Shown piece after piece: positions 23,006 through 35,272 of a stretch of DNA of 64,000 nucleotides. Positions within the stretch are counted from its first letter, which is position 1. Each line of letters starts with the position of its first letter. The stretch comes from Branchinecta lynchi (Eukaryota; Arthropoda; Branchiopoda; Anostraca; Branchinectidae): contig JAKZAP010000003.1 of NCBI GenBank assembly GCA_023053575.1, forward strand, positions 31,254,228 to 31,318,227, read 5' to 3'. The notes below the pieces were generated by a model. That model was not told the origin of the DNA. It did no database searches and saw only the letters and a list, made by a program, of their open reading frames with translations. A program made the position numbers and the translations under genes.

Positions 23006-24070
23006 GAAACAATTGAAAGACAGGGAGAAAGAAATCGAGGAGTTCTTCAAGTCTGACTCTGAAGAAGAAACGCCAGAAGATGAACCCTCCGAGCCTCAAA
23101 TTGCCGACCCCTCGGAATCGAATGTCGGAGTTTGCATCGCCTCCACTGAGATATGCTTACTCACTGCCTCACAGGCTACCGTCGACTTCGATAGCTCTGC
23201 ATCTACCGTTGGTACACAACGTGAAGTGAAAATGCCTGGTGGAATCACGGATTTCACGCAGCTTAAGCCATCAGGTGCGGACCGCGCTTTAGAAGTTAGT
23301 GGAGCCACTAGCGAAGGTCTTGAAAACGTTGGTACAAGTTTAGATCTGTTTAGTGAATATGACCAACCATCAACCAAAGGAGGTCCTTTAAAAGTTAACG
23401 AGTGTGGGAGTTTGGACTTGTTTAATGACAACGGAGAAGTTCGGATCGCTATTGAGGATGTAAAAGTTCCAGCGCCCGTTCTTGAAGCACTTCCCGAAAC
23501 GGAGAATCATGAGAGCGACAAAGTTTCAAGTGACGACGATTTCAGCCTTTGTGTAGAGAGGGAATCCACCCTTCCAGAACGTGGATTAAAAACTGTTTCG
23601 GATCCATCCGGAAAATCCCATACGTGGCTAGACAAAGACCAGCAGTCCTTGGAAGGTGTCCGGAAATCCGGTGCTGAATCCGGAAGAGAACAAAAAGAAC
23701 AGGGCCGAGAGAGAACAGCCGGTAGCCCTTCGAAATCCGGGAAAGAACAAAATTCCGCAGAAGATGTGCTGAAACCCAGTACTGACTCCGGAATTGACCA
23801 ACAGATTCGGTCAGGAAGCCCTCCGCGATCCGGAAAAGACGATTCCAGTCTCTGTCTGGAGATTGAAAGCCAGGAGTTGGTTCCGACTGTGACGTTGGGC
23901 GATCGGAAGAAAACCCTTTTTGCTTCCCTAAGAGCTCCGAAGCTTAGTGGGAAGCCAGGGCAGGAAATTGACTTTTTGTCGCCGGAAGACAACGTGCTGT
24001 CACTTCAGGAGAGATTTGCAAAACACGCAAGAGCGACGAGGTCCCCTCCGAAGAAAGAGGTCACGCTGAG
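23006..24070 (+). CDS. CLSPN: Claspin, internal exon (N-terminal-to-central region)
   Basis: Claspin tethers Chk1 to ATR at stalled forks and is part of the fork protection complex in the nucleus. This 1,065-nt exon has a strong acceptor (TTTTCTTTTCCAG, ending 23005) and donor (GAG|GTATGT at 24071). It begins with one base of a split codon and ends after two bases (phase 2). The product is acidic and Ser-rich (KQLKDREKEIEEFF, SDSEEETPEDEP), with two SLDLF motifs, SP-type sites and a conserved end KKTLFASLRAPK...VLSLQERFAKHARATRS. That end aligns with the human claspin segment around LKQRFWKHANP, just before the GTDGKEE segment. The open frame continues past the donor to 24269, but that part is intronic. 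Upstream exons are not identified. Confidence 0.9.
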
Positions 24071-24863
24071 GTATGTCCTATTACCATTTGCGTTTTTTGC
24101 CTTTTCTCCAAATGTCGCCACCTATTTGCCACTATTGACCGTTTTTTCGTTTCGCCGATCAGTTCGACTGAGCTCTAAAAAACGGCTTATAAGAAAAACT
24201 GGCATCTTCCCGTCGCCAGATGGGACCCTTTCGGCTAATTCTGAGCGTGTTCCATCCTATTTACCGTAGTTACTACGCATGACGTCACGAATTCTGGCTT
24301 TTTGCCGTCAAGGCTGGAACGATTTTTCTATTTTCCAGCAGGATCTCACGCCAGGGGCGAATCCGACCAATCACGTTCCAGAGATGCGTGGTTACTACGC
24401 TTACCACGCTCCCGAGCATGGTAAGCAAATAGTAACTATTAGTTACTATTCCGACAAGGTTGGAACGGTCAGCGTAGTAACTTTTCGTGAGGATGGAACG
24501 GAAATAGTAACTAATAGTAACTATTGTTACAAGGGTGGAACACGCACTCTATCTCTAGCGCCTATCTCTCCAATGACAAATTTGAATTTCGCGCCGTGCC
24601 AAGAGCGTAGGTTGGTTGGCGGAACTTCCGCCTCAGTTCACAGGTCAGTTAACCGATCGGCAAACGGAGCAAAAAAAGAATTATAAAAACTTATGTCGGT
24701 TAACCGAAGGAAGAAAACGACTTTTAGTGGAAAATCTTGTAGGTCGGTTAAGTGGATGACGGCAAAAAAAACGCAGCTATTGACTATCCCCCGTCCCCAG
24801 GTTTATCACTTATTAATTTTTAATTTTTGTATTAATTTTTCAAATAACTTTAGCATGAGAATT

Positions 24864-24990
24864 TTAAAGGACCCGTCGTACCTATAATTCCAATGCAACC
24901 TACTTGTGAAATTTCATTAATTAATTCTCGATCCGGAGACAGAAATTTCATATGCTGCATTCTGAACTCACTAACGACACGTCACTAATC
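24864..24990 (+). mobile_element. TTAA MITE, family A, truncated copy
   Basis: Starts TTAAAGGACCCGTCGTACCT and matches the end of the complete family A copies (36987, and inverse 62634) for roughly 100-130 bp before the similarity fades. No second end found. Confidence 0.6.
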
Positions 24991-25084
24991 TTTGCCCTTG
25001 CCACAACCGAGTGTTCGGTTGTCTTGCTATTAATTCGTAAGACCGGTTTTCTGAATTTTGCCAAGTTTTTGCTAGAAGTCAATG

Positions 25085-25870
25085 TATATATATCTTTTAT
25101 TTTCTAAATAGCTCGTGCAATTCACTCGCTAGCATTGGATTGTCGTACAGTTTACCACCAATACATATAATAACACTATAAAAGACATTTTGAAAATAAG
25201 TTTAAAAATTCACAGTCGACACTTAATATATACAATTTACCTTACTAATTACTACATAGAATTAAAGTGGTGTATGAAATAGGGTACAAAGGACTTGAGG
25301 TACCTATCAGTAGAATGTGTATTTGGGCGAACAAGTTTCGGACAATTATCACTTGCTGGTGTCTGGTGTTCGGTCGATTAGGGTTTGGTACTTCAAAGTC
25401 CGGTAATATAGTTCTATGAAGGTCTGAGGTCAGGCATTGCGGCCAAAGTCAATTGTCAGTTTGTGTCGTCTATCAGAGAGAGTAGAGAGACCAAGCTTGG
25501 CTAATCCATCTTCATAAGAAGTGTAGGTTGGGCCAAGGATAATCTTCTGGATACTTTCCAGTCTGTCAGTCTGTCCGTCTGTAAGTCCCGGATGCCAGAC
25601 TGCACAAGAGTACTCTATACAAGGATGGATGTACGTACAGTACAGAGACCTCATATTTGGTGAAAGACCAAACCTACGAAGAAGAGCGAATGATGCGTTT
25701 GGGGAAAGGCTAGTTTGACAGTATTCAGTGTTGTTGGATATTGGAGCATGAACAGCAAATAGTGCGAGGTGTGCTTTAAAATAAGGACAAGGAAGACCTC
25801 GATCCCATTGGAGGCTTCCTCTGGCAAGGGAGGAGATGGGATCGCTACTGGCTTCAAATCTCGATGCCAT
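25085..25870 (-). pseudogene. Non-LTR retrotransposon, 3' part with reverse-transcriptase C-terminal region
   Basis: Minus-strand frame 25430-25870. Its final 80 residues carry the usual end of a LINE ORF2: FGLSPNMRSLYCTYIHPCIE, YSCAVWHPGLTD, DRLESIQK, LAKLGLSTLSDRRHKLTIDF. The upstream part of the frame (MASRFEASSDP...) does not look like RT and may be a junction. The 3' untranslated part runs down to about 25085, ending AATAAAAGATATATATAC on the minus strand. 5'-truncated, as is usual for these elements. Confidence 0.75.
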
Positions 25871-26160
25871 TCACAGAAGACCAAGATTCATGGCATACCT
25901 TGGTCCGTCAGCTGCTGTCGCCAGGGAGAGCTGCACAGCTTGCGTCCTGACACAAGTACAAGGTAGCCTAAATACATGAAGAATAGGGAGTTGCGCCGTC
26001 AAAGATCTGCGAGTCTTCTTTCTGTCAGCGCAAGCCCGCTTATTATTTTTTAATTTTTTTAATTTATTTAATAATAAAGCAAAACATATCTCTCGTGGGC
26101 AGAGCCAAAATGCTTGATTGACTGTAGGAGTTAAGTTAATCAATCAAATAATTTAAAATT

Positions 26161-26480
26161 GTAAAGGACCCCTCGCACTATTTGCCGTTTATATTCCAAT
26201 ATTTCTAGAATAGTTGATTACTTTAAATCCAGGCTCTGCTTTAAAAAATTACCCTTGACTTTGGCTGTTTTAAGCCTTTTCCTGGGCTCGTTGCCTGACG
26301 TAATGAACACGAAAAAATGTAGATAACCGGTTTATCTGACGTTTCACCTTCTCTTTAACGGTCAGTGGGGGCATGACACACGTCGAAATTAGCAAAACAA
26401 GAAAAGCGTGAAAATAAGTGACATATCGACAAAGGTTATGTTCAACTGTTGGCTATGGAATTCAGATCTCTGGTTTTAAA
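26161..26480 (+). mobile_element. TTAA MITE, family A, degraded copy or copies
   Basis: AAAGGACCCCTCGCACTATT at 26163 and a second start TTAAAGGACCCCTC near 26475. Text such as GGCTGTTTTAAGCCTTTTCC (about 26263) matches complete copies. The first TTAA is mutated to TGTA. Confidence 0.6.
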
Positions 26481-26983
26481 GGACCCCTCTTGCTTATTTT
26501 CCTCTTCCTTCCTTTCCGCAGCTCCCTTGTGGAATTGTAAGCTTCTGAAATCCCCGCCTTTCTCCATTGTTTCGTTTTGTATCTACGACTGTTTAGCACT
26601 TTTTCGAACGAGTCGAGTTTTGTCAGTCAGGCAATGCAAAATTGTAGCAAGCTTCAAGGTCTGCTGACAAATCTTTTACACACACACATGAGAAGTCTCA
26701 AAGTTGGATTTCTTTTGTTTTACTTGGTTATTCCCTTTTTAACCACGGCCCTTTCAGTTTTCAAATATTTTGCGTCCAGCCGCCGCGTCCGAGTGTTAGA
26801 AGGCTGGATGGAGTGGACAAGCACTAACAAGAAAATCGCTAACTTCGGGTGGAAAGTAAGGGTGTTATCAAAAACGGTATTTCTGAGCCATTTCATCGTG
26901 GAAAGATCAATCCTAGCAAGAGTTGTGCTCTAAGAATGGATGAAGCGATGACAGAAATAGGTTGCATTAATAGATTGCGCCCG

Positions 26984-27624
26984 GATCCCCCCCCCCCACC
27001 GATGGTCGGATCGGGGAAATGACTTTTCTTAAGTCAATCTGGTCGGGTCCCTGATAAGTTTGCCAAGTTTCATCGTCCTAGCACATCGGAAGTACCTTAA
27101 CCCGTGATAACGGGAATTCCGGGATCCAGCCTCCAATTCCCCCACAGTGCCTGGATCCGATACGGATATGTCAAACGATATATCTAGAACCTGTGCTTGT
27201 TCTTTCCATCAAGTTTCATCCCGACCCCTCCACTCTAAGCGTGTCATGATCTTTCCGGTATCCCCCTCCAACTCCCCCCACAGTTGTCGTGTGAAACGGG
27301 ACATGTGAGGCATGTGTTCTTTCCAGCTACCAAGTTTCATTCAGATTCGACCACCCGTTCGAAAGTTACGCATGCGTCAATATTCCGGATTCCCCCTCCC
27401 TCCACCACCCCCCACGATGGTCCAATCGGGGAAATTACTATTTCCAAGTCAGTTTGGTCGTTTCCCTGATATGTCTACGAAGTTTCATCGTCCTAGCACA
27501 TCTGGAAGTACTCTTAACTCGCGATCACCGAACCGATCGACCGACCGATAGACAGACAAACCGACCGGCCGACGGAGAAATGATCGGTATATGGCACTTG
27601 GCAGTAAGGCAAATGCCATAAAAA
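26984..27624 (-). mobile_element. GR element, copy 4, truncated
   Basis: Minus orientation with C-runs (26987-26997). Carries units with CCAAGTTTCATC, a (GACC/GACA)n stretch at 27535-27572 and the left-type end ATGGCACTTGGCAGTAAGGC...ATGCCAT followed by AAAAA at 27616. Only the first 640 bp of the family are present. It abuts the left arm of a large inverted duplication. Confidence 0.8.
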
Positions 27625-27895
27625 GAGAGTTACGGCAACTCTTTCTTCGTTTCCCGAGCTTCATTATTTCCCAGGAGCATCCTAAATTCTTAAGCAGAAA
27701 GTTCAAAAAGGAATGAAACTCGTTACCACCTTTCATTTTCTAGACTGTAACTTCAGCCAAAAAGTTTTCTATCAGCTCGCGCTTTGCCTACATTCCAGAT
27801 AGAAGTTTCCAAGATGGTAAACATAGGAAAGCAAAAGAAACTTTCAATTTTACGTGGAAGCGACGAAAAGATCATTTCTAATCAGAGTTGTATAC
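27617..27895 (+). repeat. Left arm of an inverted duplication
   Basis: AAAAAGAGAGTTACGGCAAC onward, including TTTCGTTTCCCGAGCTT, CATCCTAAATTC and CAGCCAAAAAGTTTTCTATC. The reverse complement occurs at 28795-29079 at roughly 85% identity by eye. No coding content. Confidence 0.8.
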
Positions 27896-28794
27896 TAACT
27901 ATAATAATTTTAACAACCACCAACCCCCTCATACCTTAGAGTGAATTATGCCGGAAGCGAAAGGCGCCAATTAGTCGGTGGGCGGGCTGTCGTGGGCACG
28001 AGAAGGTAGATACGGAGTCCTACTTGGGTGGATGGGTCTTTTTCTTGGTAGGCCTAATGGTAAGTCACAACAGTGTACACAATATGGTAAGTTCTGTCAG
28101 TATTTTTGTTTTGGGTTTTGGGTTTGAGGTTGAGGGTTGGAAAGGAAGGTAATGGAGGAAGTGGGCGGGGTCATGGACTCGACTCCGATACTAAACCATC
28201 CGGCTAGGCCTAGAGAGTTTGGCATATATCACTATGCCGGACCCGAAAGGCATAGTCAATCAGTCGGTGAGCGGTCGTGGACGGAGTCCTACTTAGGTTC
28301 GATGGGTCTTTGCCTATAAAAAGCAAAGAAAAGAAGGGGGGGGGGCAGAAAAGACTATCAACAGTATTGAAAGTATGGATAAACATTATCCGTTTTCGGG
28401 CAGGCCCAGTCGGAGCATTGCTGTGCCTCGGCGAAAGCCATAAACCATTCGGCTAGGCTTAGAGAATTCGGCATATATCACTAATCAGCTTTGTAATGAT
28501 GAAAGGGTGTGGGACCATAAAAGTAACAGACGAAGTCGATCGCTATTAGTATAATAATAATTTTATGTAAACCCTCCATACAAATACAAGCGAATACAAG
28601 ATGAATGGTCGGAGGAGATGGTAAGGAAACAAAAGAAAAAGAAAAGAAATCACACAACACTACGAGACAGTAATTAGGTTACCCTATCCGCTGTCTGCTC
28701 ATTCCTTCAGGATCAAATTTCTCGACTCATATGGCGAATCATTCTAAACTTCTTCTCGATGTTTTTGCCCGATGCAGCGATTCACGGAAATATG
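27896..28794. other. Spacer of the inverted duplication, with short dispersed repeats
   Basis: Contains diverged direct copies of a segment with ATGCCGGA..CGAAAGGC, GTCGGTGGGCGG and CGGAGTCCTAC (about 27947-28060 and 28232-28310), and of CGGCTAGGC(C/T)TAGAGA (28200 and 28450). No gene recognised. Confidence 0.5.
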
Positions 28795-29079
28795 CAGTCA
28801 GCGCTCTTTATTTTTCTATCTCTTCGTCACTTCCACGTAAAAGTGATAGTTTCTTTTGCTTTCCTAAGCTGTGTTTTCTTGGAAACTTTTACCTGGAATT
28901 TTAAGCAAAGCAGAAGTTGATAGAAAACTTTTTGGCTGAAGTTACCGTCTAGAAAATGAAAGTTGGTAAGGAATTTAATTTGTTTGTACTTTCTGCTTAC
29001 GAATTTAGGATGCTCGGGGGAAATAAATAAGCTCGGGAAACGAAGAAAGCGTTGCCGTATCTCCCTTTTTATGGCACTT
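28795..29079 (-). repeat. Right arm of the inverted duplication
   Basis: Inverse of 27617-27895. Its outer end runs into the TTTTTATGGCACTTG end of GR copy 5 at the same nucleotide at which the left arm meets GR copy 4. Confidence 0.8.
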
Positions 29080-32036
29080 GAGCTTACTCAAGTGCCATAT
29101 AGCGATTGTTATTTCTGTCCGTCAGTCGGTCTGTCGGTCTGTCGGTCCCGGTTTTGCTAGTTCGGGCACTTCCAGATAAGCTAGGACGATGAAACTTAGC
29201 AAGCATATCAGGAACTGGACCAGATTAAATTAGAAATTGTCGCTTCCTCGATCCGACCATCTGGAGGGGAGTGGAGGGAGGGGGAATCCGGAAAAAATAG
29301 GAAAAATGAGATATTTTTAGCTTACGAACGGGTGATCGGATCTTAATGAAACTTAATACATGGAAGGACTTCGTGTCTCAGACCCTCCATTTTAAATCCA
29401 GACCGGATCCGGTGACATTGGGGGGAGTTAGAGGGGGAAACCGGAAATCTTGGAAAACACTTAGAGTGGAGGGATCCGAATGAAACTTGGTGGAAAGTAC
29501 AAGCACAAGTCCTAGATACGTGACTGATATAACCGGAACGGATCCGCTCACTTTGGGGGAGTTGGGGGGGGGGGGAGAAGTCCGAATTTGTAGTGATCCC
29601 GCGAGTTCCGTGCTTCCTGATGTGCTGGGACGATGGAAATTGACAGGCATGTCTGGGACCCGACCAGCTTAAATAGGAAATCATCAATTCCCCGATTCGA
29701 CCATCTGGGGGGGGGGGAGTGGAGGGAGGGTGAAGCCAAAATTTGAGGTATTTTTAGCTTGCGAACGGGTGATCGGATCTTGATGAAAATTGATATTTAG
29801 GATGACCTCGTGTCTCAGACACCTCACTTTAAATCCGGGCCGGATCCGATGACACTGGGGGGAGTTGGAGGAGGGAACCGGAAATTTTGAGAAACGCTTA
29901 AAGTGGAGGGATCGGGATGAAACTTGGTGGGAAAAACAAGCACAGGTCCTAGAAACGTCATTGACATAACCGGACCGGATCAGGGCACTGTGGGGGAGTT
30001 GGGGTGGGGAACCGGAAATTTTGAGAAACGCTTAAAGTGGAGGGATCGGGATGAAACTTGGTGGGAAAAACAAGCACAGGTCCTAGGCACGTCATTGACA
30101 TAACCGGACCGGATCAGGGCACTGTGGGGGAGTTGGGATGGGGGTCCGGATTTCTAGCGATCCCGCGAGTTCGGCATACTTCCTGGTGTCCTAGGGCGAT
30201 GAAACTTGGCAGGTATGTCAAGGATCCGAACAGATTGACTTGAGAACAGCCGTTTCCCCGACCCGACCATCGTGGGGGGAGTGGGTGGATGGGGAGTCCG
30301 GAATCTAGTGGCGTGCATAACTTTCGAACGGGTGATCGGATCTTGATGAAAATTGATATTTAGGATGATCTTGTGTCTCAGACACCTCACTTTAAATCCG
30401 GGCCGGATCCGATGACACTGGGGGGAGTTGGAGGAGGTAACCGGAAATTTTGAGAAACGCTTAAAGTGGAGGGATCGGGATGAAACTTGGTGGGAAAAAC
30501 AAGCACAGGTCCTAGACACGTCATTGACATAACCGGACCGGATCCGATGACACTGGGAGGAGTTGGAGGAGGGAACCGGAAATTTTGAGAAACGCTTAAA
30601 GTGGAGGGATCGGGATGAAACTTGGTGGGAAAAACAAGCACAGGTCCTCGACACGTCATTGACATAACCGGACCGGATCAGGGCACTGTGGGGGAGTTGG
30701 GGTGGGGGTCGGGATTTCTAGCGATCCCGCGAGTTCGGCATACTTCCTGATGTCCTAGGGCGATGAAACTTGGCAGGTATGTCAGGGATCCGAACAGATT
30801 GACTTGAGAACAGCCGTTTCCCCGACCCGACCATCGTGGGGGGAGTGGGTGGATGGGGAGTCCGGAATCTAGTGGCGTGCATAACTTTTGAACGGATGAT
30901 CGGATTTGAATGAAACTTGTCTGGTGAGCTATCGCCTCGGACGTTCAGTGTCACGTCCGAGTCGGGTCCGATACCTGTGGGGATGGGGGGGGGGGGAAAC
31001 TCAAGAAACTCTAAAAGTAGAGGGATTGGGACGAAACTTAATGGATGGAACAAGCATTAGGCCTAGATGAAATTGACGGAGCCAGATGGTTTCGGGGCTC
31101 TGTGGGGGGAGTTGGAGGGGGTTTCCTGGAATTCCGGTAGTCGTGAGTTAGAAGAGTTCCAGATGTAAAACGACAACGAAACTTTGCAGGCATATTAGCG
31201 ACCCGAATTATCTTGACTTAAAAACCTGACACAACATACCCCCGGAAACTTCCGTTCCTAGATCCGAGCATTTTTGGGGGAGCAAGAGAAGAGAAATATG
31301 GACTTCTATAAATTGCGAACGAGTGGTCTGATTCGAGTGAAACTTCATGGGTGATACGAATCGATGGCCTCGACATGTAAAACATGCGTTCGAACCATAT
31401 GCGACCACGATTAGGGGAATTGGGGGTGGGGGGGACTTTTGACATGCACAAAAACCAAACAATGGACCGAATGAGATGCAATTCGACAGTGCCGAGTTTA
31501 TGCGGCCTAGATTTGTTATTTGGCGTCTGGGCCGGATTCGGCCAAGGTAGGGGGGGGGGGTACTGGAAACTTGCAGATAGGCTATGCTCCAATTTCAGTC
31601 AAACTTGATGAGGGAATTGAGAGATTGGGCCCGAACCGGCTCCGACAACGTTGGTGGGAAGGGGGGGGGGTACCGGAACTTTCCAAAAATGCTCAGATTC
31701 GAGTGAAACTTGGTAGATGGTATAAACGAAGATGCTTTAGGTGGTCGATTTTTTTTTATTCCGAACCAGATTCGGCCACGGAAATAGAGTGAGTACCGGA
31801 AATCGTTTAGCACGTCTAGGGATCAAACAAATGGATTTATTGGGATGAAAGTTTGAACAGTCATGTGCATTTGCAATCGAGACGATGCCGGAACTGCTCA
31901 GAAATGAGTGAAACTAAATATCCTATTTCTATTTCCGAACCACCTTTTTGGATGGCCGGTGTATTTTGTGACGTTTTCATCTACTTTCTTGTACAGCCTA
32001 CTCGTACAAGTGCCATATGAGCTCGTAGCTCTTGTT
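29066..32036 (+). mobile_element. GR element, copy 5, full length
   Basis: 2.97 kb. Left end TTTTTATGGCACTTGAGC with the inverse CTCAAGTGCCAT next to it, then a (GTCY)n microsatellite (about 29117-29148), then about 20 units, then right end CAAGTGCCATATGAGCTC and TAGCTCTTGTT. Three unit types alternate: CGATGAAACTTGGCAGG (29188, 29634, 30199, 30762), GATCTTGATGAAAATTG, and GGATGAAACTTGGTGGG. The higher-order period is about 445-565 bp. Each unit ends in a G-rich patch. Non-coding. Confidence 0.9.
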
Positions 32037-33560
32037 ATTAGGGCAACGGCCAAGTGCCATATATAGCAATCGCAAGTTCTGTCCGTCCGTCGGTCTGTCG
32101 TCGGTCGGTCCGGGTTTTGCTGGTTCGGGCACTTCCGCGTAAGCTAGGACGATAAAACTTGGCAAGCTTACTAGGGACCCAAATGATTAAGTTGAAATAG
32201 TCACTTCCCCGATCCGAGCATCCTGGGGGGAGTGGAAGGAGGGGGAATCCGCAATCTTGAGGTATTTATTACTTTGAACGGGTGATCAGATCTTCATGGA
32301 ACTTGATATTTGGAAGGAACTCGTGCCTCAGACGACCCACTTAAAATCCGGGCCGGGCCCGGTGACTTTGGAGGAAGCTGGAGGGTGGGAACCCGAAATC
32401 TTTGGAAACGCTAAGAGTGGAGGGGTCGTGATGAAACTTGTTGGGAAGAGCAAGCACAAGTCCTAGATACATCATTGACGTAACCGAACCGGATTCGGGC
32501 ACTCTGGGGGGAGTTGGTGGAATTCGGATAAATATGTTTTTCCACAAGTTCGTTTTTCAACTTGAGCGGCTTGTGATCCTGAAGAGGACGCTTGCCAAGA
32601 AGGGCTGAAAGATAGCTCTAATCAAATTCTTATCCGTTTTGCACTATCAAATATAGTTATGGTGATCCCGCGAGTTCTGTACTTCCCGGTGTACTAGGAC
32701 GATGAAATTAGACCAACATATCACGGACTGAAAAAAATGACTTGAGAATAGTCGTTTGCATGATGCGACTATCGTTGGGGAGCGGAGGGATTGGGGATCC
32801 GGAATCCAGTGGCATTCATAAATTTTGAACTGTTGATCCGATTTGAATGAAACTTGGCAAGTGGAAAGAGTTGTCGTCTCAGATGATCCGTGTCAAGTCC
32901 GGATCGCATCCGATACTTAGTGCGGGGAGTTGAAGGGGGGCTCTGGAGTTTTTGCTAAACGGGAAAACTTCCGTTCCTAGATCTAACCATTTTTGGGTTT
33001 AGGGAGGAATTCGGGTGGTCCGATTCGAGTGAAACTTTTTTGTTGATAAGAACTAATGACCTAGATGTGCAAAACGTGTCTCTGAACCATATGTGGCAAT
33101 GGCTGGAGGAGTTGGGGGTGGGGGCGGGGGGCTGAAAACTTTTGTGATATGCGCAAAAGCCAAAACGAATGAGCCGCGGATGCAAGTTGAATAGTACTAA
33201 TTTTATGCGGCCTAGTTTGTTATTTTGCGTCCGGACCGTATCCGGCCACGGTAAGAGGAGGATGAAGTGGAAACCGGAAATTTGCGGATATGCCTTGATT
33301 CGAGTCAAACTTGAAGGACGAGAAGAGATGTCAGAGAAACGACGTTTATGAGCCCTAGTCGTATTTAGCCACATTGGGGGGAGTTGGAGGGGGAGCCCCG
33401 GACATTTTGTGTCTCAAAGTAGAGGGACGATGTGCCCATGATGACATATTTTAGGGAACGGACTAGGTCTGAGGATGATGGGGGGGGGGGGTTACCGGAG
33501 CTTCCCGAACATGCTCAGGCTCGAGTGAAAATTGATAGCCGGTAAGAGAAGATGTTTTAG
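32037..33560 (+). mobile_element. GR element, copy 6, adjacent to copy 5
   Basis: Starts in a partial left end (CCAAGTGCCATATATAGCAA at 32050) with GTCCGTCCGTCGGTCTGTC, then the usual units with G-runs (for example 33480-33491). The right end is not recognisable and the sequence runs into a retrotransposon tail. A 110-bp foreign segment (32544-32651) interrupts it. Confidence 0.8.
32544..32651 (+). repeat. Diverged single-arm copy of the 127-nt palindrome family
   Basis: CAACTTGAGCGGCTTG, then CCTGAAGAGGACGCTTGCC and AAGAAGGGCTGAAAGATAGC, then TTATCCGTTTTGCAC. The same text in the same order is in the right arm and downstream flank of the palindrome at 50573-50699. Here no left arm is present. 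It sits cleanly inside a GR unit. Confidence 0.7.
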
Positions 33561-33589
33561 AAGATCTGTTTATGTGTGTCAACCAGATC

Positions 33590-33842
33590 TTCTTGTTTTT
33601 CTTATTATTTTTCTTTTTTCTCATTATTATTATTAAATGAGTTGATGAGAGATTGGTTATTATTTCTTGTTTTAGTGCTATTTTCTGGTATGTCTTGTTT
33701 CTAGTTAATTATTAGTTAGGAAATGAGTTTTATGTACCCGCCCAACTGCAAGTGCTTTTTTGTACCTTTCTTGGGGCGGGTACTGGCAACATAGTTAAAT
33801 GTATTTGGGTCGTAAAATAAATTGAACTGAACTGAACTGAAC
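33590..33842 (+). repeat. Non-LTR retrotransposon 3' end with (TGAAC)n tail
   Basis: AT-rich 3' untranslated-like sequence with GGGGCGGGTACTGGCAAC, AATAAA at about 33816, and a terminal TTGAACTGAACTGAACTGAA. Tandem short-repeat tails after AATAAA are typical of L2/CR1-like elements. No coding part is left. Confidence 0.6.
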
Positions 33843-35272
33843 AAAAAAACAGTCGGTAAAAATTACCTGTCGGCCAGTAAAAATACCTTGCCCCTTAAGA
33901 AACATTTTGGCTGGTAATGCCTCTGCTGGTAATATTAGGCTTTCGGCAAAAAAGAGTGAGGCGTGATTTTGAAGCTATAGACTAAATCAGTTTTGGTTCC
34001 TTCACGTACCCCTTGGAAGGGTCTCGCGTAACCCTTGGGGTACGCGTACCACCGGTTGGGAACCACTGCTCTACTCTTCTGTCCACGCGACCTCTAGACG
34101 CTACCTTACTAGTTTTATCATGATCTTCCGCTCACCTATTCAAATGGAATTCCAAAATGCCGTCTTTAAAAAGATTGTCGCATAGAAATCAGTTTTTAGA
34201 ACAAAATTCTGAGAAAGTTCTAATACATTTTTGTTTTCGGGGGAAGGGAATTTGGACCGCTTTTACCACACCCAATGAGGAAAAGAACATCTCTCCATCT
34301 AGTTACTAACTGAATTATGTCGCCTGAACTGGTACGAATAGAATCAGGCCCTTCAAGGTCGCCCCCCCCCCCCATTCTAAGCCTTCTTTTATCGATTGAA
34401 AACGTCGCTTGTATCTGCTTAATTGCGGAGCCCATTAAGGAAGGAGTGCCAGGCTTATATTGGTGGAAGAAGGACGAAATTTAGTTCCCAATAACTGAAT
34501 TTTCCCATTCATGTTTCCTTGAATTTCCGGCCCTGTGGAAACCCTTTTTATTCAATTGAGAATTGAGCGACGTGCTAATCTTATAGTGACATATTAAAGG
34601 CTGGTGATGTGGGAGGGGGGGGGGATGAAATCTAGATTACCATTTCGCTCGTCAAGAAATATTGAACTCTCGTGGAAAAAAGGTGTCGGTGGCTTCAAAC
34701 CGGCCAAGTATGTTTTTGACCCCGTAAATGTGTCAGTCGATAACAAAGCATTTATTTCTGAATTTGTTTTCGGACACTGCCTATTACTGATAAATTGTTA
34801 ATAAATTTCATATGAGAAGAAAATCTCGTCACTCATGTACGCATAACGTGACGCCTCTCGAGTTCATAGCTCGTGAATGTAGGTATCAAGTTAGGATTTA
34901 GTATATTTATTGGCATTGGGGTACCCCGCACCCCCATCTGGCTCAGGCAGGCCTGGGAGTGACCTAAGGCTAAACTATATATAGGATATAGGATTTTTCA
35001 CAATATAGGATTAAAAAACAGCTTATTTGGATGAAAATTCTCATGCAAAAATAACAAAAGACGATTCTGGTGAAACAACTTAGGATCTCACCTTAAAACA
35101 AAAAACATAGTAATCCAAGACGAGAGACTTTGATTGGTAAGTTTTATCCATGAACAGAGATCAAATACAAAATTAAAGAACTACGAACACACTACTGATT
35201 GACTTCGTGAAAACTTCAGAAAGGGACCAGAAAACCACACAACCGCGTCAAACTGAGTGTCAACATCGCCTT
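33843..35272. other. Intronic region without a recognised gene
   Basis: Carries a C-run at 34363-34375 and G-run at 34613-34623. Frames at 34220-34435 and 34604-34801 show no family resemblance and overlap these runs. Confidence 0.35.

Noticed and set aside
24071..24686. Extension of the claspin exon frame and the 135-codon frame at 24279 as coding
   Set aside because: A strong GAG|GTATGT donor in the correct phase ends the exon. The downstream text has no claspin similarity and contains palindromic GTAACTA repeats.
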